Notes under the pieces: model-generated
Told to the model about the DNA's origin: nothing
The model's database searches: none
Seen by the model: only the letters and a program-made list of their open reading frames with translations
Position numbers and translations under genes: made by a program
Part shown: one piece after another, positions 1 to 6,838 of the stretch
Layout: every line of letters begins with the position of its first letter
How positions within the stretch are numbered: the stretch's first letter is position 1
Origin: JBFIHZ01 sp041601535
GTDB lineage: Bacteria > Pseudomonadota > Gammaproteobacteria > Xanthomonadales > SZUA-36
DNA length: 18,734 nucleotides
Assembly (NCBI GenBank): GCA_041601535.1
Contig: JBFIHZ010000038.1
Location: 1 to 18,734 of the forward strand
Reading direction: 5' to 3'

Positions 1-731
1 TTACGCCCTGCCTCGATACGGGCTTCGTCACCAAGCCCGCCGACCAGCTTGGGTACATTCACTGGCTTCATGCACAACCGCAAATGTCCCGCTTCGAGTT
101 TGCCAAGGTCAAGAACATCGTTGACAAGGCGTAACAGGTTGCCTGTCGAGGACTTGAGCATGCTCACGTATTTCGCTTGATCCTCGGTGAGGGGGCTCAA
201 TTCCAGCAATTCACCGATCGTAGTCAGCGTCGACAGCGGCGTGCGAATGTCGTGGCTGATCATTGAGATCAATTCACTCTTTATATGTGCTGCTTCCTCG
301 GCGGCGTTACGTGAGGCGAGCAGCTCACGCTCGTAACGGCGGCGTTCTGTCGCATCCACAATGCTCGCGCGGATGCCGATTACCTCTCCGCCTGACTGCC
401 GGCGCAACTCCGCATTCAGCAGCACTGGCACGATACCGTTCGGCCCACGGACGTCCAGTGCAATTTCCTCCACATGGCCCTGCATGAGCAGCAGCGGGCC
501 GACATGTGTCTCATAATAAATGCGGCCGCCTATGGTCAGCAGTTCCTGGAAGCGAACCTGTCCAACCAACTCGTCCAATGCCCGCCCTGACATGTCCGCC
601 ACTTTTCGATTTGCCCGAATTATCGTTCCGTCAGCATCGGCAGACAGGTAACCGCACGGTGCGCTGTCATACAATTCTTCAGCGGTTTCGCTGATCAGCT
701 TATGCCCGCCCGGCGACGTCCGTTCAATCAC
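1..731 (-). CDS. PAS domain sensor histidine kinase, C-terminus cut by window edge
   Basis: The frame stays open from a GTG at 729-731 to the left edge, giving 243 codons; the ATPase domain would lie outside. Residues about 15-130 form a PAS domain (CGYLSADADGTIIRANRKV at its start, IRASIVDATERRRYERELL at its end), followed by a short linker helix. The HisKA H-box then reads MISHDIRTPLS with phospho-acceptor His160, and the second dimerisation helix ends NDVLDLGKLEAG. There is no signal peptide or membrane segment before the PAS, so the kinase part is probably cytoplasmic. The GTG overlaps the TGA of the RsbQ-like gene as GTGA. There is no good Shine-Dalgarno of its own, which suggests translational coupling. 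The first ATG lies inside the PAS and would break it, so GTG is preferred. By family knowledge it autophosphorylates and passes phosphate to a receiver domain; whether a C-terminal receiver makes it a hybrid kinase cannot be seen here. Confidence 0.9.
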   Translation of the reverse strand, partial: MIERTSPGGHKLISETAEELYDSAPCGYLSADADGTIIRANRKVADMSGRALDELVGQVRFQELLTIGGRIYYETHVGPLLLMQGHVEEIALDVRGPNGIVPVLLNAELRRQSGGEVIGIRASIVDATERRRYERELLASRNAAEEAAHIKSELISMISHDIRTPLSTLTTIGELLELSPLTEDQAKYVSMLKSSTGNLLRLVNDVLDLGKLEAGHLRLCMKPVNVPKLVGGLGDEARIEAGR

Positions 732-1519
732 AAAAAATTCCGCAGTTGACGGATTGTTTCTTCCGGGGCGCTGAGATTCGGACAGTGTCCGGTTGCTTGC
801 AGCATCACGAACTCACTGCGTGGCAATGCGTGATGTACAAACCTGCCGACTTCTATCGGAGCAATGATATCGTCCGAACACTGCATGACCAGCGCCCGAG
901 CCTGGACCCTGGCCAGGTCGGCGCGATTGTCGCTGAGGAATGTGGCCGCGGCAAACTGGCGTGCGATGGCCGGGTCGGCGCGACAAAAGCTGTTGGTAAG
1001 TTCCTCGCCCAGTTCGGGTCGATCAGGATTGCCCATGATGGCGGGCGCCATGGCCTGCGACCAGCCAAGGTAATTGCTTTCCAGGGTTTCAAGTAATTCG
1101 TCAATATCAGCGCGTGAGAACCCGCCCACGTAACCGGTATCGTCTATGTATCGTGGCGAGGGCCCGACCAGCACCAGGTCGGAAAAAAGCCCGGGCTGCC
1201 GATTCGCGGCGAGCACGCCGATCATCGCACTCACCGAATGACCGACGAATACACCGTTTTTGATATTGGTGGCACGGGCAATCTCGATCACATCAGAAGC
1301 ATAGCCGTCGAGCGAGGCATACTTTTTCGGATCGTAGGCTTCCACGTCAGAGCGCCCGAAACCGACATAGTCAAACAGGACAACCCTAAAGTCTTTCTCA
1401 AATTCCGGAGCGACAAACCGCCACATATTCTGATCGCAGCCGTAGCCGTGGGCGAACATTATCGTCCGGTCTCCCTGTCCGGTGATGTTTACATTGTGGC
1501 GACGGATGGGATCGCTCAT
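728..1519 (-). CDS. RsbQ/KAI2-like alpha/beta hydrolase, putative ligand sensor
   Basis: A 263-residue alpha/beta hydrolase with the compact RsbQ/KAI2/D14 fold signature. It has an oxyanion-loop motif AHGYGCDQNMWR, a nucleophile elbow GHSVS (Ser95), the acid in QCSDDIIAP (Asp217) and the base in ATGHCPNLSAP (His245). The spacing matches the Ser96/Asp219/His247 triad reported for Bacillus RsbQ. The lid stretch LESNYLGWSQAMAPAIMGNP is also typical of the RsbQ/KAI2 group rather than of ordinary esterases. It lacks a signal peptide, so it should be cytoplasmic. In Bacillus, RsbQ is needed for the PAS-phosphatase RsbP to sense energy stress; here the downstream coupled gene is a PAS histidine kinase instead. 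My inference is that the hydrolase makes or delivers a small ligand to that PAS. ATG 1517-1519 is the natural start; its ribosome site is weak (GGA about 13 bases upstream). Confidence 0.9.
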   Translation of the reverse strand: MSDPIRRHNVNITGQGDRTIMFAHGYGCDQNMWRFVAPEFEKDFRVVLFDYVGFGRSDVEAYDPKKYASLDGYASDVIEIARATNIKNGVFVGHSVSAMIGVLAANRQPGLFSDLVLVGPSPRYIDDTGYVGGFSRADIDELLETLESNYLGWSQAMAPAIMGNPDRPELGEELTNSFCRADPAIARQFAAATFLSDNRADLARVQARALVMQCSDDIIAPIEVGRFVHHALPRSEFVMLQATGHCPNLSAPEETIRQLRNFL

Positions 1520-1652
1520 TCAGGCTTGTCCAGTTGGCAGCAAACAGTGTTTTCACCCCATTGTGCCTGTTGCGACGGGTGCCTGCCATTAAAGGGCTGA
1601 AATATCAAAGGCTTCATTGAGCCTGCTGGAACGAACAAAGCCCGAACTCAGA

Positions 1653-2471
1653 CTATAAAAACCGCTCGCGCAGGAAGCGGGCAATGCCGTCTTCATCGTG
1701 GTGGCCGATAACGGCCGTGGCTGCGGCCTGAACGTCCGCCCTGGCGTTAGCCGGCGCATAGGCTTCGTCCGCACTGGCAAACATGCTCAGGTCGTTATCG
1801 CTGTCGCCAAAACACACCACCCGCGACAGACCGAGTTGTTGCCGCAGGATCTCGATGGCACCGCCCTTGCTGGCATTGCTGTGGTGAATATCAATCCAGT
1901 GCCATGATTCGTCCTCCCAGGACGTTCCCACGTAGGCCACCAAATGCTGTTCGTTGTGGATCATGGCCTCGATGTTGCCCACGGCCACAGGGGAGCCGAT
2001 GGCGCTGATGTTGGTGATTTCCGCGTCAGCCGGCAGCTGGGCTGCCGGAAACAACTGCACCTGAGTGCGTTTGCCGAACTCACGGACCAGCATTTTCTCC
2101 ATATCGTTTTGCAGCGGGGCATGATAAATCGCATGGCGGTTGCCGGGTTCCAGGGTAAAGATGAACGGCGTGACCTGCTGCGCCAGCACCGCTTCCAGCA
2201 CATTCTGTACTTCGTCCAGGCTCAGATAGTTCTGGTGTGAGAATACGTCGCTTTCCGGGTTCCAGATCATTACCCCGTTCTTGTATACCTGCGGCATGCG
2301 GAAACCGTGCCCTTGCAGCAGATCGAGCGAGGCGTGCAGCGTGCGCCCGGTGGCCACCGTGTAGGCAATACCGAACCCGGACAGCGCCGCCAGCGTGTCG
2401 CGGGTGTAGTCCGAAATCTGGCCACGGCTGTTGAGCAGGGTGCCATCCAGGTCAAAAACGATTAATTCCAT
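1653..2471 (-). CDS. Cof-type HAD-IIB phosphatase
   Basis: A 272-residue haloacid-dehalogenase-superfamily hydrolase of the Cof (IIB cap) type. Motif I is DLDGTLL (nucleophile Asp7, acid Asp9), motif II is in TVATGRT, the motif III lysine is in SKGGAIEIL, and motif IV is GDSDNDLSMF. The C2 cap lies between motifs II and III. Members dephosphorylate small phospho-metabolites such as sugar phosphates or flavin/pyridoxal precursors, and sequence alone does not fix the substrate. It is cytoplasmic, with no leader. The ATG at 2469-2471 sits 18 bases below the stop of the metallo-beta-lactamase gene, so the two are probably one transcript. No functional link is obvious. Length is normal for the family. 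Confidence 0.9.
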   Translation of the reverse strand: MELIVFDLDGTLLNSRGQISDYTRDTLAALSGFGIAYTVATGRTLHASLDLLQGHGFRMPQVYKNGVMIWNPESDVFSHQNYLSLDEVQNVLEAVLAQQVTPFIFTLEPGNRHAIYHAPLQNDMEKMLVREFGKRTQVQLFPAAQLPADAEITNISAIGSPVAVGNIEAMIHNEQHLVAYVGTSWEDESWHWIDIHHSNASKGGAIEILRQQLGLSRVVCFGDSDNDLSMFASADEAYAPANARADVQAAATAVIGHHDEDGIARFLRERFL

Positions 2472-2489
2472 AAATCCGCCCCGGCGCCT

Positions 2490-3452
2490 TTATTCCGCCT
2501 GCGCACCGGCTTCCTCCGCCAGCCTGCGATCCAGCCAGGCATTGAAATAGTCCGCATATTCCACGCAGGCCCCTGCTTCGATAAAGGGTTCTGCATCCGG
2601 CGTAGCGGCCAGGGTCTCCAGCTTGTCTGACATTTTTATCAGAAAGGGGTGAGGCGCAAACAGGATGTCACAGGGCAGCGCGCGAATCAGCTCTGTGCTG
2701 GCGCGGATTTGTACGGCGTTGGGCCTGGTGCTGTCGGAAAACAGGAAATCTTCGGCGGAAACCGCACTCAGGCTGTCAGCATAAACCACGTCCAGGCAGC
2801 GCGACCCTTCGCAGCTTTGCCAGGTCCAGGTGGTGCCGCCCGCCGTATGCCCCGGTGTGTAATGGGCGGTCAGCGTGGTGCCACCCAGGCTGATACTGTC
2901 GCCGTCAGCAATCACCGCGACATGCGAAACCGGTGGAAAGCGGTTGGCTTCCCCGCCAAACCCGTATTGCGGGTCTGCGCTGTCCACATTGCCGTTTTGC
3001 AGTGCCGCTAAACCCGCAGCACTGACAAATACCTCGGCACCGCTATAACGTTGTAGGGCACTCAAACCACCGGCATGGTCAAAATGCGCATGCGAGTTGA
3101 GCAGGTACCTTAGGTTTTTTGGGTCAAACCCGAGTTGCCGGATATTCAGCACGATCAGGTGCGCGGATTGCGGCAGTGCCCCATCAATCAGGATCAGTCC
3201 CTTATCCGTTACCACCAGGATGGCACCCAGCCCGGCCGTGCCCACATACCAGCTATTGCCAAAGATCCGGAACGGCGCTTGCTGCTGGTTCCAGCCATCG
3301 CAGTACGTGCAAACCTTGGGCGGATCTGGCTGGAATTCAGCCCGCGCGGCGGGCATGTTCCACAGCACACAGAACAGCAGCGAGATAAAGGTGCAGGTAA
3401 CACATTTCATTGAGATGGTTTTTGGGTTGTCTTGGTGGTGGAAGTGATGCAC
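2490..3452 (-). CDS. Subclass B3 metallo-beta-lactamase
   Basis: A secreted metallo-hydrolase of the beta-lactamase fold. Counting from the GTG start, site 1 is His121/His123 (SHAHFDHAGG) plus His202 (TPGHTAGG), and site 2 is Asp125/His126 plus His268 (FAPHPF). The B3 hallmarks are a site-2 histidine in the HxHxDH core, no Cys ligand, and the VYADSLSAVSA strand after the third His. B3 enzymes hydrolyse beta-lactams, including carbapenems, in the periplasm. A hydrophobic leader (TFISLLFCVLWNMPAARA, cleavage before EF) supports export. Two starts are possible: GTG 3450-3452 with AGGAG nine bases upstream, or ATG 3408-3410, which gives a more usual signal peptide but has no ribosome site. I keep the GTG. 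Two extra cysteines (CTYCDGW) sit near the mature N-terminus. Many environmental B3-like proteins are chromosomal, and real activity is unproven. Confidence 0.88.
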   Translation of the reverse strand: MHHFHHQDNPKTISMKCVTCTFISLLFCVLWNMPAARAEFQPDPPKVCTYCDGWNQQQAPFRIFGNSWYVGTAGLGAILVVTDKGLILIDGALPQSAHLIVLNIRQLGFDPKNLRYLLNSHAHFDHAGGLSALQRYSGAEVFVSAAGLAALQNGNVDSADPQYGFGGEANRFPPVSHVAVIADGDSISLGGTTLTAHYTPGHTAGGTTWTWQSCEGSRCLDVVYADSLSAVSAEDFLFSDSTRPNAVQIRASTELIRALPCDILFAPHPFLIKMSDKLETLAATPDAEPFIEAGACVEYADYFNAWLDRRLAEEAGAQAE

Positions 3453-3564
3453 GCAGCTCTGCTCCTATCGTTATCACTATTATCTCACGGTGTGCCCCGG
3501 CTGGGGCCAGGCCCGCACAAGACTCTAAAATATAGTGTGAATAAAGCAGTTCGTGAGGAGAATT

Positions 3565-3639
3565 ATGGCTAAAAACACTATTTTTCAGGCGAGACTGTGG
3601 TTTCAAAAGACTGCCCCCTCAATGCTCTATTCAGCTTGA
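3565..3639 (+). pseudogene. Possible N-terminal remnant of an IS1595-type transposase
   Basis: A 24-codon frame begins MAKNTIFQARLWFQK and stops at TGA 3637-3639. GAGGAG (3555-3560) lies four bases before the ATG. The first residues resemble MAKNTIQFQKGLS, the common N-terminus of IS1595-family transposases as I remember it. A few-base indel would explain the difference, and FQK and SM recur further along. The rest of the transposase is absent. It may instead be a short leader peptide or chance; similarity was judged by eye only. Confidence 0.3.
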
Positions 3640-3867
3640 TCAGACATCCCATTTGGGGCTGAACTAGTGGAGTTAAGCTCCACAGTACTGCCCAAACAGA
3701 ATACATATCCACATAAATTCAGCGGGTTATAACCGCCTGGTCACCACCAGCATGCTCAAGCGGCGCGGCGCCAACCCAAACGGCAGTAGCATGCGCACGG
3801 TTCATTGACCGCTGAGCATGGGGATTTGTGGCAAAGCAAATGGACAGAAAAGATCGGCGGGAATGAA

Positions 3868-3906
3868 GGTGTCAGAGTCAAGTACCGGAGTATTGACTCT
3901 GACACC
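3868..3906. repeat. Perfect 14-bp inverted repeat (REP-like)
   Basis: The arms GGTGTCAGAGTCAA (3868-3881) and TTGACTCTGACACC (3893-3906) are exact reverse complements around an 11-base loop, GTACCGGAGTA, whose TAC/GTA can extend the stem. No T-tract follows on either strand, so it is not a classical terminator. The core GTCAGAG/CTCTGAC recurs in the palindrome at 16382-16407. Arms of this type are typical of REP-like intergenic elements mobilised by IS200-like (RAYT) transposases; that assignment is inference. Confidence 0.7.
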
Positions 3907-3932
3907 CGCTGTTTTGACCGGCAGACGTATGC

Positions 3933-3964
3933 AATAAAAAAACCCCACCGAATGGCGGGGTTTT
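3933..3964 (-). terminator. Intrinsic terminator of the secreted protein gene
   Basis: Read on the minus strand, AAAACCCCGCC, loop ATTC, then GGTGGGGTTTT forms a hairpin with one mismatch, followed by a run of T ending TTTTATT. It lies 23 bases below the stop at 3987, where a rho-independent terminator is expected. Confidence 0.85.
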
Positions 3965-3986
3965 GAAAAAAACTGCAATTAGATGG

Positions 3987-4850
3987 TCAATCAATCTCGA
4001 TATATCCGCCCGGGCCGCCGTTCTCGCCTTTAACAGCCCGCACTGTCTGCACAGTCATCATCCATTTTCCGATGTAAGCCCACGCATCAGCGGCCGCAAA
4101 ACCATCCGCTACGGTGCTATTCCCATCACTGCCATCGCCGGTATCGCAAAGTTCCGGATATTCGGTTTCGTACGCGCATGAAGCATCGGCTGCAGCTTCC
4201 GCCTGGGTTTCGAACTTGGCAACAATTTCGTAGTCACCCTGTGGCAAGTTGGGGAACAAAAAATTGAAGTGATGTGATGACATCGTTGTAATGCCAAGCG
4301 CAATCATTTCATCCAGCACATTACAGTCGTCCAGTGTAAAGCTGCCCGAAGCGGTTTCATCTACAAAATCAACCTCAACATCGACTACACAGCTTTCAAT
4401 TACCCCACCCAAAATGGCTTCAAGTTCCTGTTCCCGGTTGTTCAGGGTGACATAACCTGGTTTGCCTTCAAAGCAGGTGGACGTATCATCAGGTTTGCAG
4501 GCATACAGCGTGACGCCGCCTTCAGCAAACGCAGTGGCTATTGAGTACGATCCTTTTTTGCCCCTGACTTCGGTGTAGGTACCCAGCGCGACCTGGGCAG
4601 AAAGTCCGACCAGCAACTCTTTGGCTTGTGGAACCCGGATTTTGGCAAACCCTGCAAGCACTGAATTGGAGTCAGCCGCACCAGTAGCGCCGCAATAGGT
4701 GCCATCATCGGTTGCGTCACACGCGGTAGACAGAACAAAAGTTGGGTCGATGGTGTCGTTATATACAGCTGCAAATTTGGCCGACTGGGCTAAGGCTGTA
4801 CCCGAAATGGCGGCGGAAGCCAATAATGCTATAGCTAATTTTTTTCTCAT
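3987..4850 (-). CDS. Secreted cysteine-paired protein of unknown function
   Basis: I do not recognise a family. The ATG at 4848-4850 has AGGAGAGG four bases upstream and starts a clear Sec signal peptide (MRKKLAIALLASAAISGTALA, cleavage before QSAKF), giving 287 residues. An in-frame upstream extension to 4994 is therefore rejected. The mature protein is acidic and has eight cysteines in four close pairs (ACDATDDGTYC, ACKPDDTSTC, SCVV...DDC, SCAYETEYPELC), suggesting disulfides formed outside the cytoplasm. There is no lipobox, repeat or membrane anchor. It ends in the glycine-rich ENGGPGGYIEID just before an intrinsic terminator. It seems to be transcribed alone: a 317-base gap separates it from the ureohydrolase pair upstream. 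A structural or adhesive surface role is possible but unsupported. Confidence 0.85.
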   Translation of the reverse strand: MRKKLAIALLASAAISGTALAQSAKFAAVYNDTIDPTFVLSTACDATDDGTYCGATGAADSNSVLAGFAKIRVPQAKELLVGLSAQVALGTYTEVRGKKGSYSIATAFAEGGVTLYACKPDDTSTCFEGKPGYVTLNNREQELEAILGGVIESCVVDVEVDFVDETASGSFTLDDCNVLDEMIALGITTMSSHHFNFLFPNLPQGDYEIVAKFETQAEAAADASCAYETEYPELCDTGDGSDGNSTVADGFAAADAWAYIGKWMMTVQTVRAVKGENGGPGGYIEID

Positions 4851-5167
4851 AGTACCTCTCCTAACTTGAGCAATTAAAACCGACAAATTGAGGCCATGCT
4901 CAGCAAAGTGGAGCATTGACAGATTAGGAATCTCCCCCAAAGGTTGTGCGGAAAACAGAAGTTGGCCCCTAGCTTTGAGGGACGCTGTTTTCAAACTAAC
5001 ACACGGGATGCCTCATTTCCACCGAAGCAGGCTACGGGTCACGGAGTTGAGATGTCGCGGCCAGATTGGGCCGGACCTGATTCCCCTGATTCCCCTGATT
5101 CCCCCGATGCCACTGACTTCAAATACCCAAGATGACCGGTTAGGCACTTTCAGCTTTGCCGCAATGA
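4851..5167. other. Intergenic stretch with 9-bp tandem repeat
   Basis: This holds the 5' region of the secreted protein gene on the minus strand, including AGGAGAGG at 4855-4862, and the 3' flank of the ureohydrolase gene. I see no convincing coding frame and no clear terminator below the stop at 5168. A short tandem repeat lies at 5077-5103. Confidence 0.6.
5077..5103. repeat. Three perfect copies of CTGATTCCC
   Basis: The 9-base unit CTGATTCCC is repeated exactly three times, followed by a decayed fourth copy (CCGATGCCA). It is intergenic, about 230-250 bases upstream of the ATG of the secreted protein. Slipped-strand variation in copy number is possible. Confidence 0.9.
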
Positions 5168-6838
5168 TCAGCCATCTGACGCTCTGGTTGGGTTGGCGTC
5201 CAGCGCTTCTTCAGCTTCTTCCTTTTCTTCCTTTTCTTCCTCTTCTTCCTCTGTCCGGGTGGCGTCCAGGTAATGCTGCTGATCACCGTAGTAATCATCC
5301 ACGGCGTGCTCTGATGACAGCGGGCTCAGGTAGTGCTTGTCCGTCTTGCCTTCCTTGCGCATGGCCAGACCGGTCAGGCAGGCCTTGATGATATGGGCAC
5401 TGTTCAGCGTGGTCTTGTAGGTCGGGTCCAGCATCGGATGCAACTCAACCAGGTCGAAGCCCACCACCTCGGTCTCGGCGCACAAGCGGCGCATGATGGT
5501 GATTGCTTCGCGCATGGTCAGCCCGCCGGGTACCGGCGTGCCGGTGGCGGGAGTGAAGGCCGGGTCCAGCACGTCAATATCAAACGAAATGTGCACCTTG
5601 CGGCCCTCTTCGCTGGCTTCCGCCACCACCCGCTCCAGCACCGCATCCCAGCCGCGTTTTTCGACTTCGGCCATATTGTGATAGCGCATGCCCTGCTCGC
5701 GCATCCATTCGAAACCCGACTTGTCCGGGCCGCTGGAACGCAAGCCCACCTGGATATAGTCGGCGGCGCGCACGTGGCCTTCATTAATCAATCGGTAGAC
5801 CGGGTAGCCGTGGCTGATCAGGTGGGTGCCGCCCCACCAGGCGTCGTAATGTGAATCAAAATGAATGACCGAGACCTTTTCCTTGCCGTACACATCGGCC
5901 AGTGCCGCGACATTGGGATATTCCAGTGAATGGTCGCCGCCAACCACCATGGGTATGGCCCCTGTCCGGGCGATTTCTCGCACCACTTCGCGCACATGGC
6001 GCATGGACCGCTCGGTGCTGTCGTTGTCCACTGCCACATCACCGTAATCCACGATGGTCAGTACATCGGAGGCCTCAATCATCACGTACTGGTCACTGCC
6101 ACTCATTTCGCCACCGAGCAGGCGCAAGTCCACCGTGGCCTGCTCACCGGAATCGCGCCAGCCACTGCCCATATTCAGCGGCGCACCCAGAATGGCCACA
6201 TCGACCTCACCGGCCAGCAGGTCTTCGGGAGTCAACGCCAGCGGGAATCCACCAAAGGTGGGTGGGCCGCCGTAACCGTTATAGCGGCCCAGCTCAATCG
6301 GGCCATCCTCCCGTTGCGGGTCCATGGCACGCGGACGCTTCAGCCGCCATGCATTGAAGTGGGCCGACTCGGTGTTGAGCGGGATATTGGCCGCATCCCG
6401 TCCTGCCACATAACGGTTGCGCTCGATGACCTCGCGCATCGCGCCCACCCAGGCCTTCACTTCCTCGGGTGTGCGTTCCTCCAATGCCTCAACCGTGTCT
6501 TCCAGCGGCCCGGTAAAACGGCGGGCTTCGCCACTTTCAAGAAAGTCGATTTCTTCCGGCGTCAGCAAATTGAGTTTCGGCCTGATGCTGTCGGGCAGCT
6601 CGATGGCCGGCTTGTCTTCCTCACGGGCATCATTGGTATCAAACGGATAAGGCTGCTCACCAACCACATGTTCCGGCATGGCGGGCCCATTGTTGGGCCC
6701 ATTGTTGGGCCCATCGTTGCTTGCACCGGCCATGGACAGCCACGAGGTTGAGACCAGCAACAGCACTGGCCACAGGAAGAGCGGGTTCGCCCTGCCCCTG
6801 GGGTTGGCGCCGTGCATGCTATCTCTGGCCATGGCCAC
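5168..6838 (-). CDS. Exported agmatinase/arginase-family ureohydrolase, active-site complete
   Basis: A ureohydrolase with a long N-terminal extension. Counted from GTG 6838, the Mn ligands are all present: His303 (GGDHSLEYPN), Asp328/His330/Asp332 (HFDSHYDAW), and Asp420/Asp422 (SFDIDVLDP, followed by ATGTPVPGG). The family hydrolyses guanidino compounds (agmatine, arginine, guanidinobutyrate and others) to urea plus an amine; the specificity loop is not diagnostic to me. A signal-like segment (NPLFLWPVLLLVSTSWLSMAGA) suggests a periplasmic location, unusual for this mostly cytoplasmic family. After it comes a PNNG tandem tract, and the protein ends with a Glu-rich tail (EEEEEEKEEKEEAEEA). 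Possible starts are GTG 6838, ATG 6832 or ATG 6817, the last just after the TAG of the upstream paralogue. Overlap or abutment implies one operon with the paralogue. The core domain is roughly residues 175-510. Confidence 0.88.
   Translation of the reverse strand: MAMARDSMHGANPRGRANPLFLWPVLLLVSTSWLSMAGASNDGPNNGPNNGPAMPEHVVGEQPYPFDTNDAREEDKPAIELPDSIRPKLNLLTPEEIDFLESGEARRFTGPLEDTVEALEERTPEEVKAWVGAMREVIERNRYVAGRDAANIPLNTESAHFNAWRLKRPRAMDPQREDGPIELGRYNGYGGPPTFGGFPLALTPEDLLAGEVDVAILGAPLNMGSGWRDSGEQATVDLRLLGGEMSGSDQYVMIEASDVLTIVDYGDVAVDNDSTERSMRHVREVVREIARTGAIPMVVGGDHSLEYPNVAALADVYGKEKVSVIHFDSHYDAWWGGTHLISHGYPVYRLINEGHVRAADYIQVGLRSSGPDKSGFEWMREQGMRYHNMAEVEKRGWDAVLERVVAEASEEGRKVHISFDIDVLDPAFTPATGTPVPGGLTMREAITIMRRLCAETEVVGFDLVELHPMLDPTYKTTLNSAHIIKACLTGLAMRKEGKTDKHYLSPLSSEHAVDDYYGDQQHYLDATRTEEEEEEKEEKEEAEEALDANPTRASDG
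5205..5260. repeat. GAA/TTC-rich low-complexity tract encoding acidic tail
   Basis: An imperfect TTCTTCC/TTTTCTTCC microsatellite lies inside the ureohydrolase gene and encodes its Glu/Lys C-terminal tail. It is in frame and does not disrupt the protein. It could vary in length between strains. Confidence 0.8.
6680..6720. repeat. 12-bp in-frame tandem repeat GGGCCCATTGTT
   Basis: The unit GGGCCCATTGTT occurs twice and is followed by a third copy with one base changed (GGGCCCATCGTT). Because it is 12 bases long, it adds four residues (N-G/D-G-P-N type) per copy, just after the predicted signal peptide of the ureohydrolase, without shifting the frame. Confidence 0.85.

Larger units (their letters stand above)
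3453..3986. other. Gene-poor 534-base stretch with repeats
   Basis: No full-length gene is visible on either strand. It holds a short ORF with a strong ribosome site that may be an insertion-sequence remnant (3565-3639), then sequence with only short broken frames, a perfect 14-bp inverted repeat (3868-3906) and an intrinsic terminator for the gene to its right (3933-3964). Local composition is more AT-rich than the flanking genes around 3520-3720. This is consistent with decayed mobile DNA. Confidence 0.6.

Noticed and set aside
1609..1624. AGGCT/AGCCT hairpin below the HAD phosphatase gene
   Set aside because: Only a 5-bp stem and a broken T-tract on the minus strand; too weak to call a terminator.
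3750..3810. Short plus-strand frame reading SMLKRRGANPNGSSMRTVH before a stop
   Set aside because: Looks like a gene tail but has no upstream frame of any length and no recognised family. Left as unassigned sequence in the gene-poor stretch.
5930..6751. 273-codon plus-strand frame
   Set aside because: It is antisense to the ureohydrolase gene, whose catalytic motifs are intact. The plus-frame product is His/Gly-rich with no domain.
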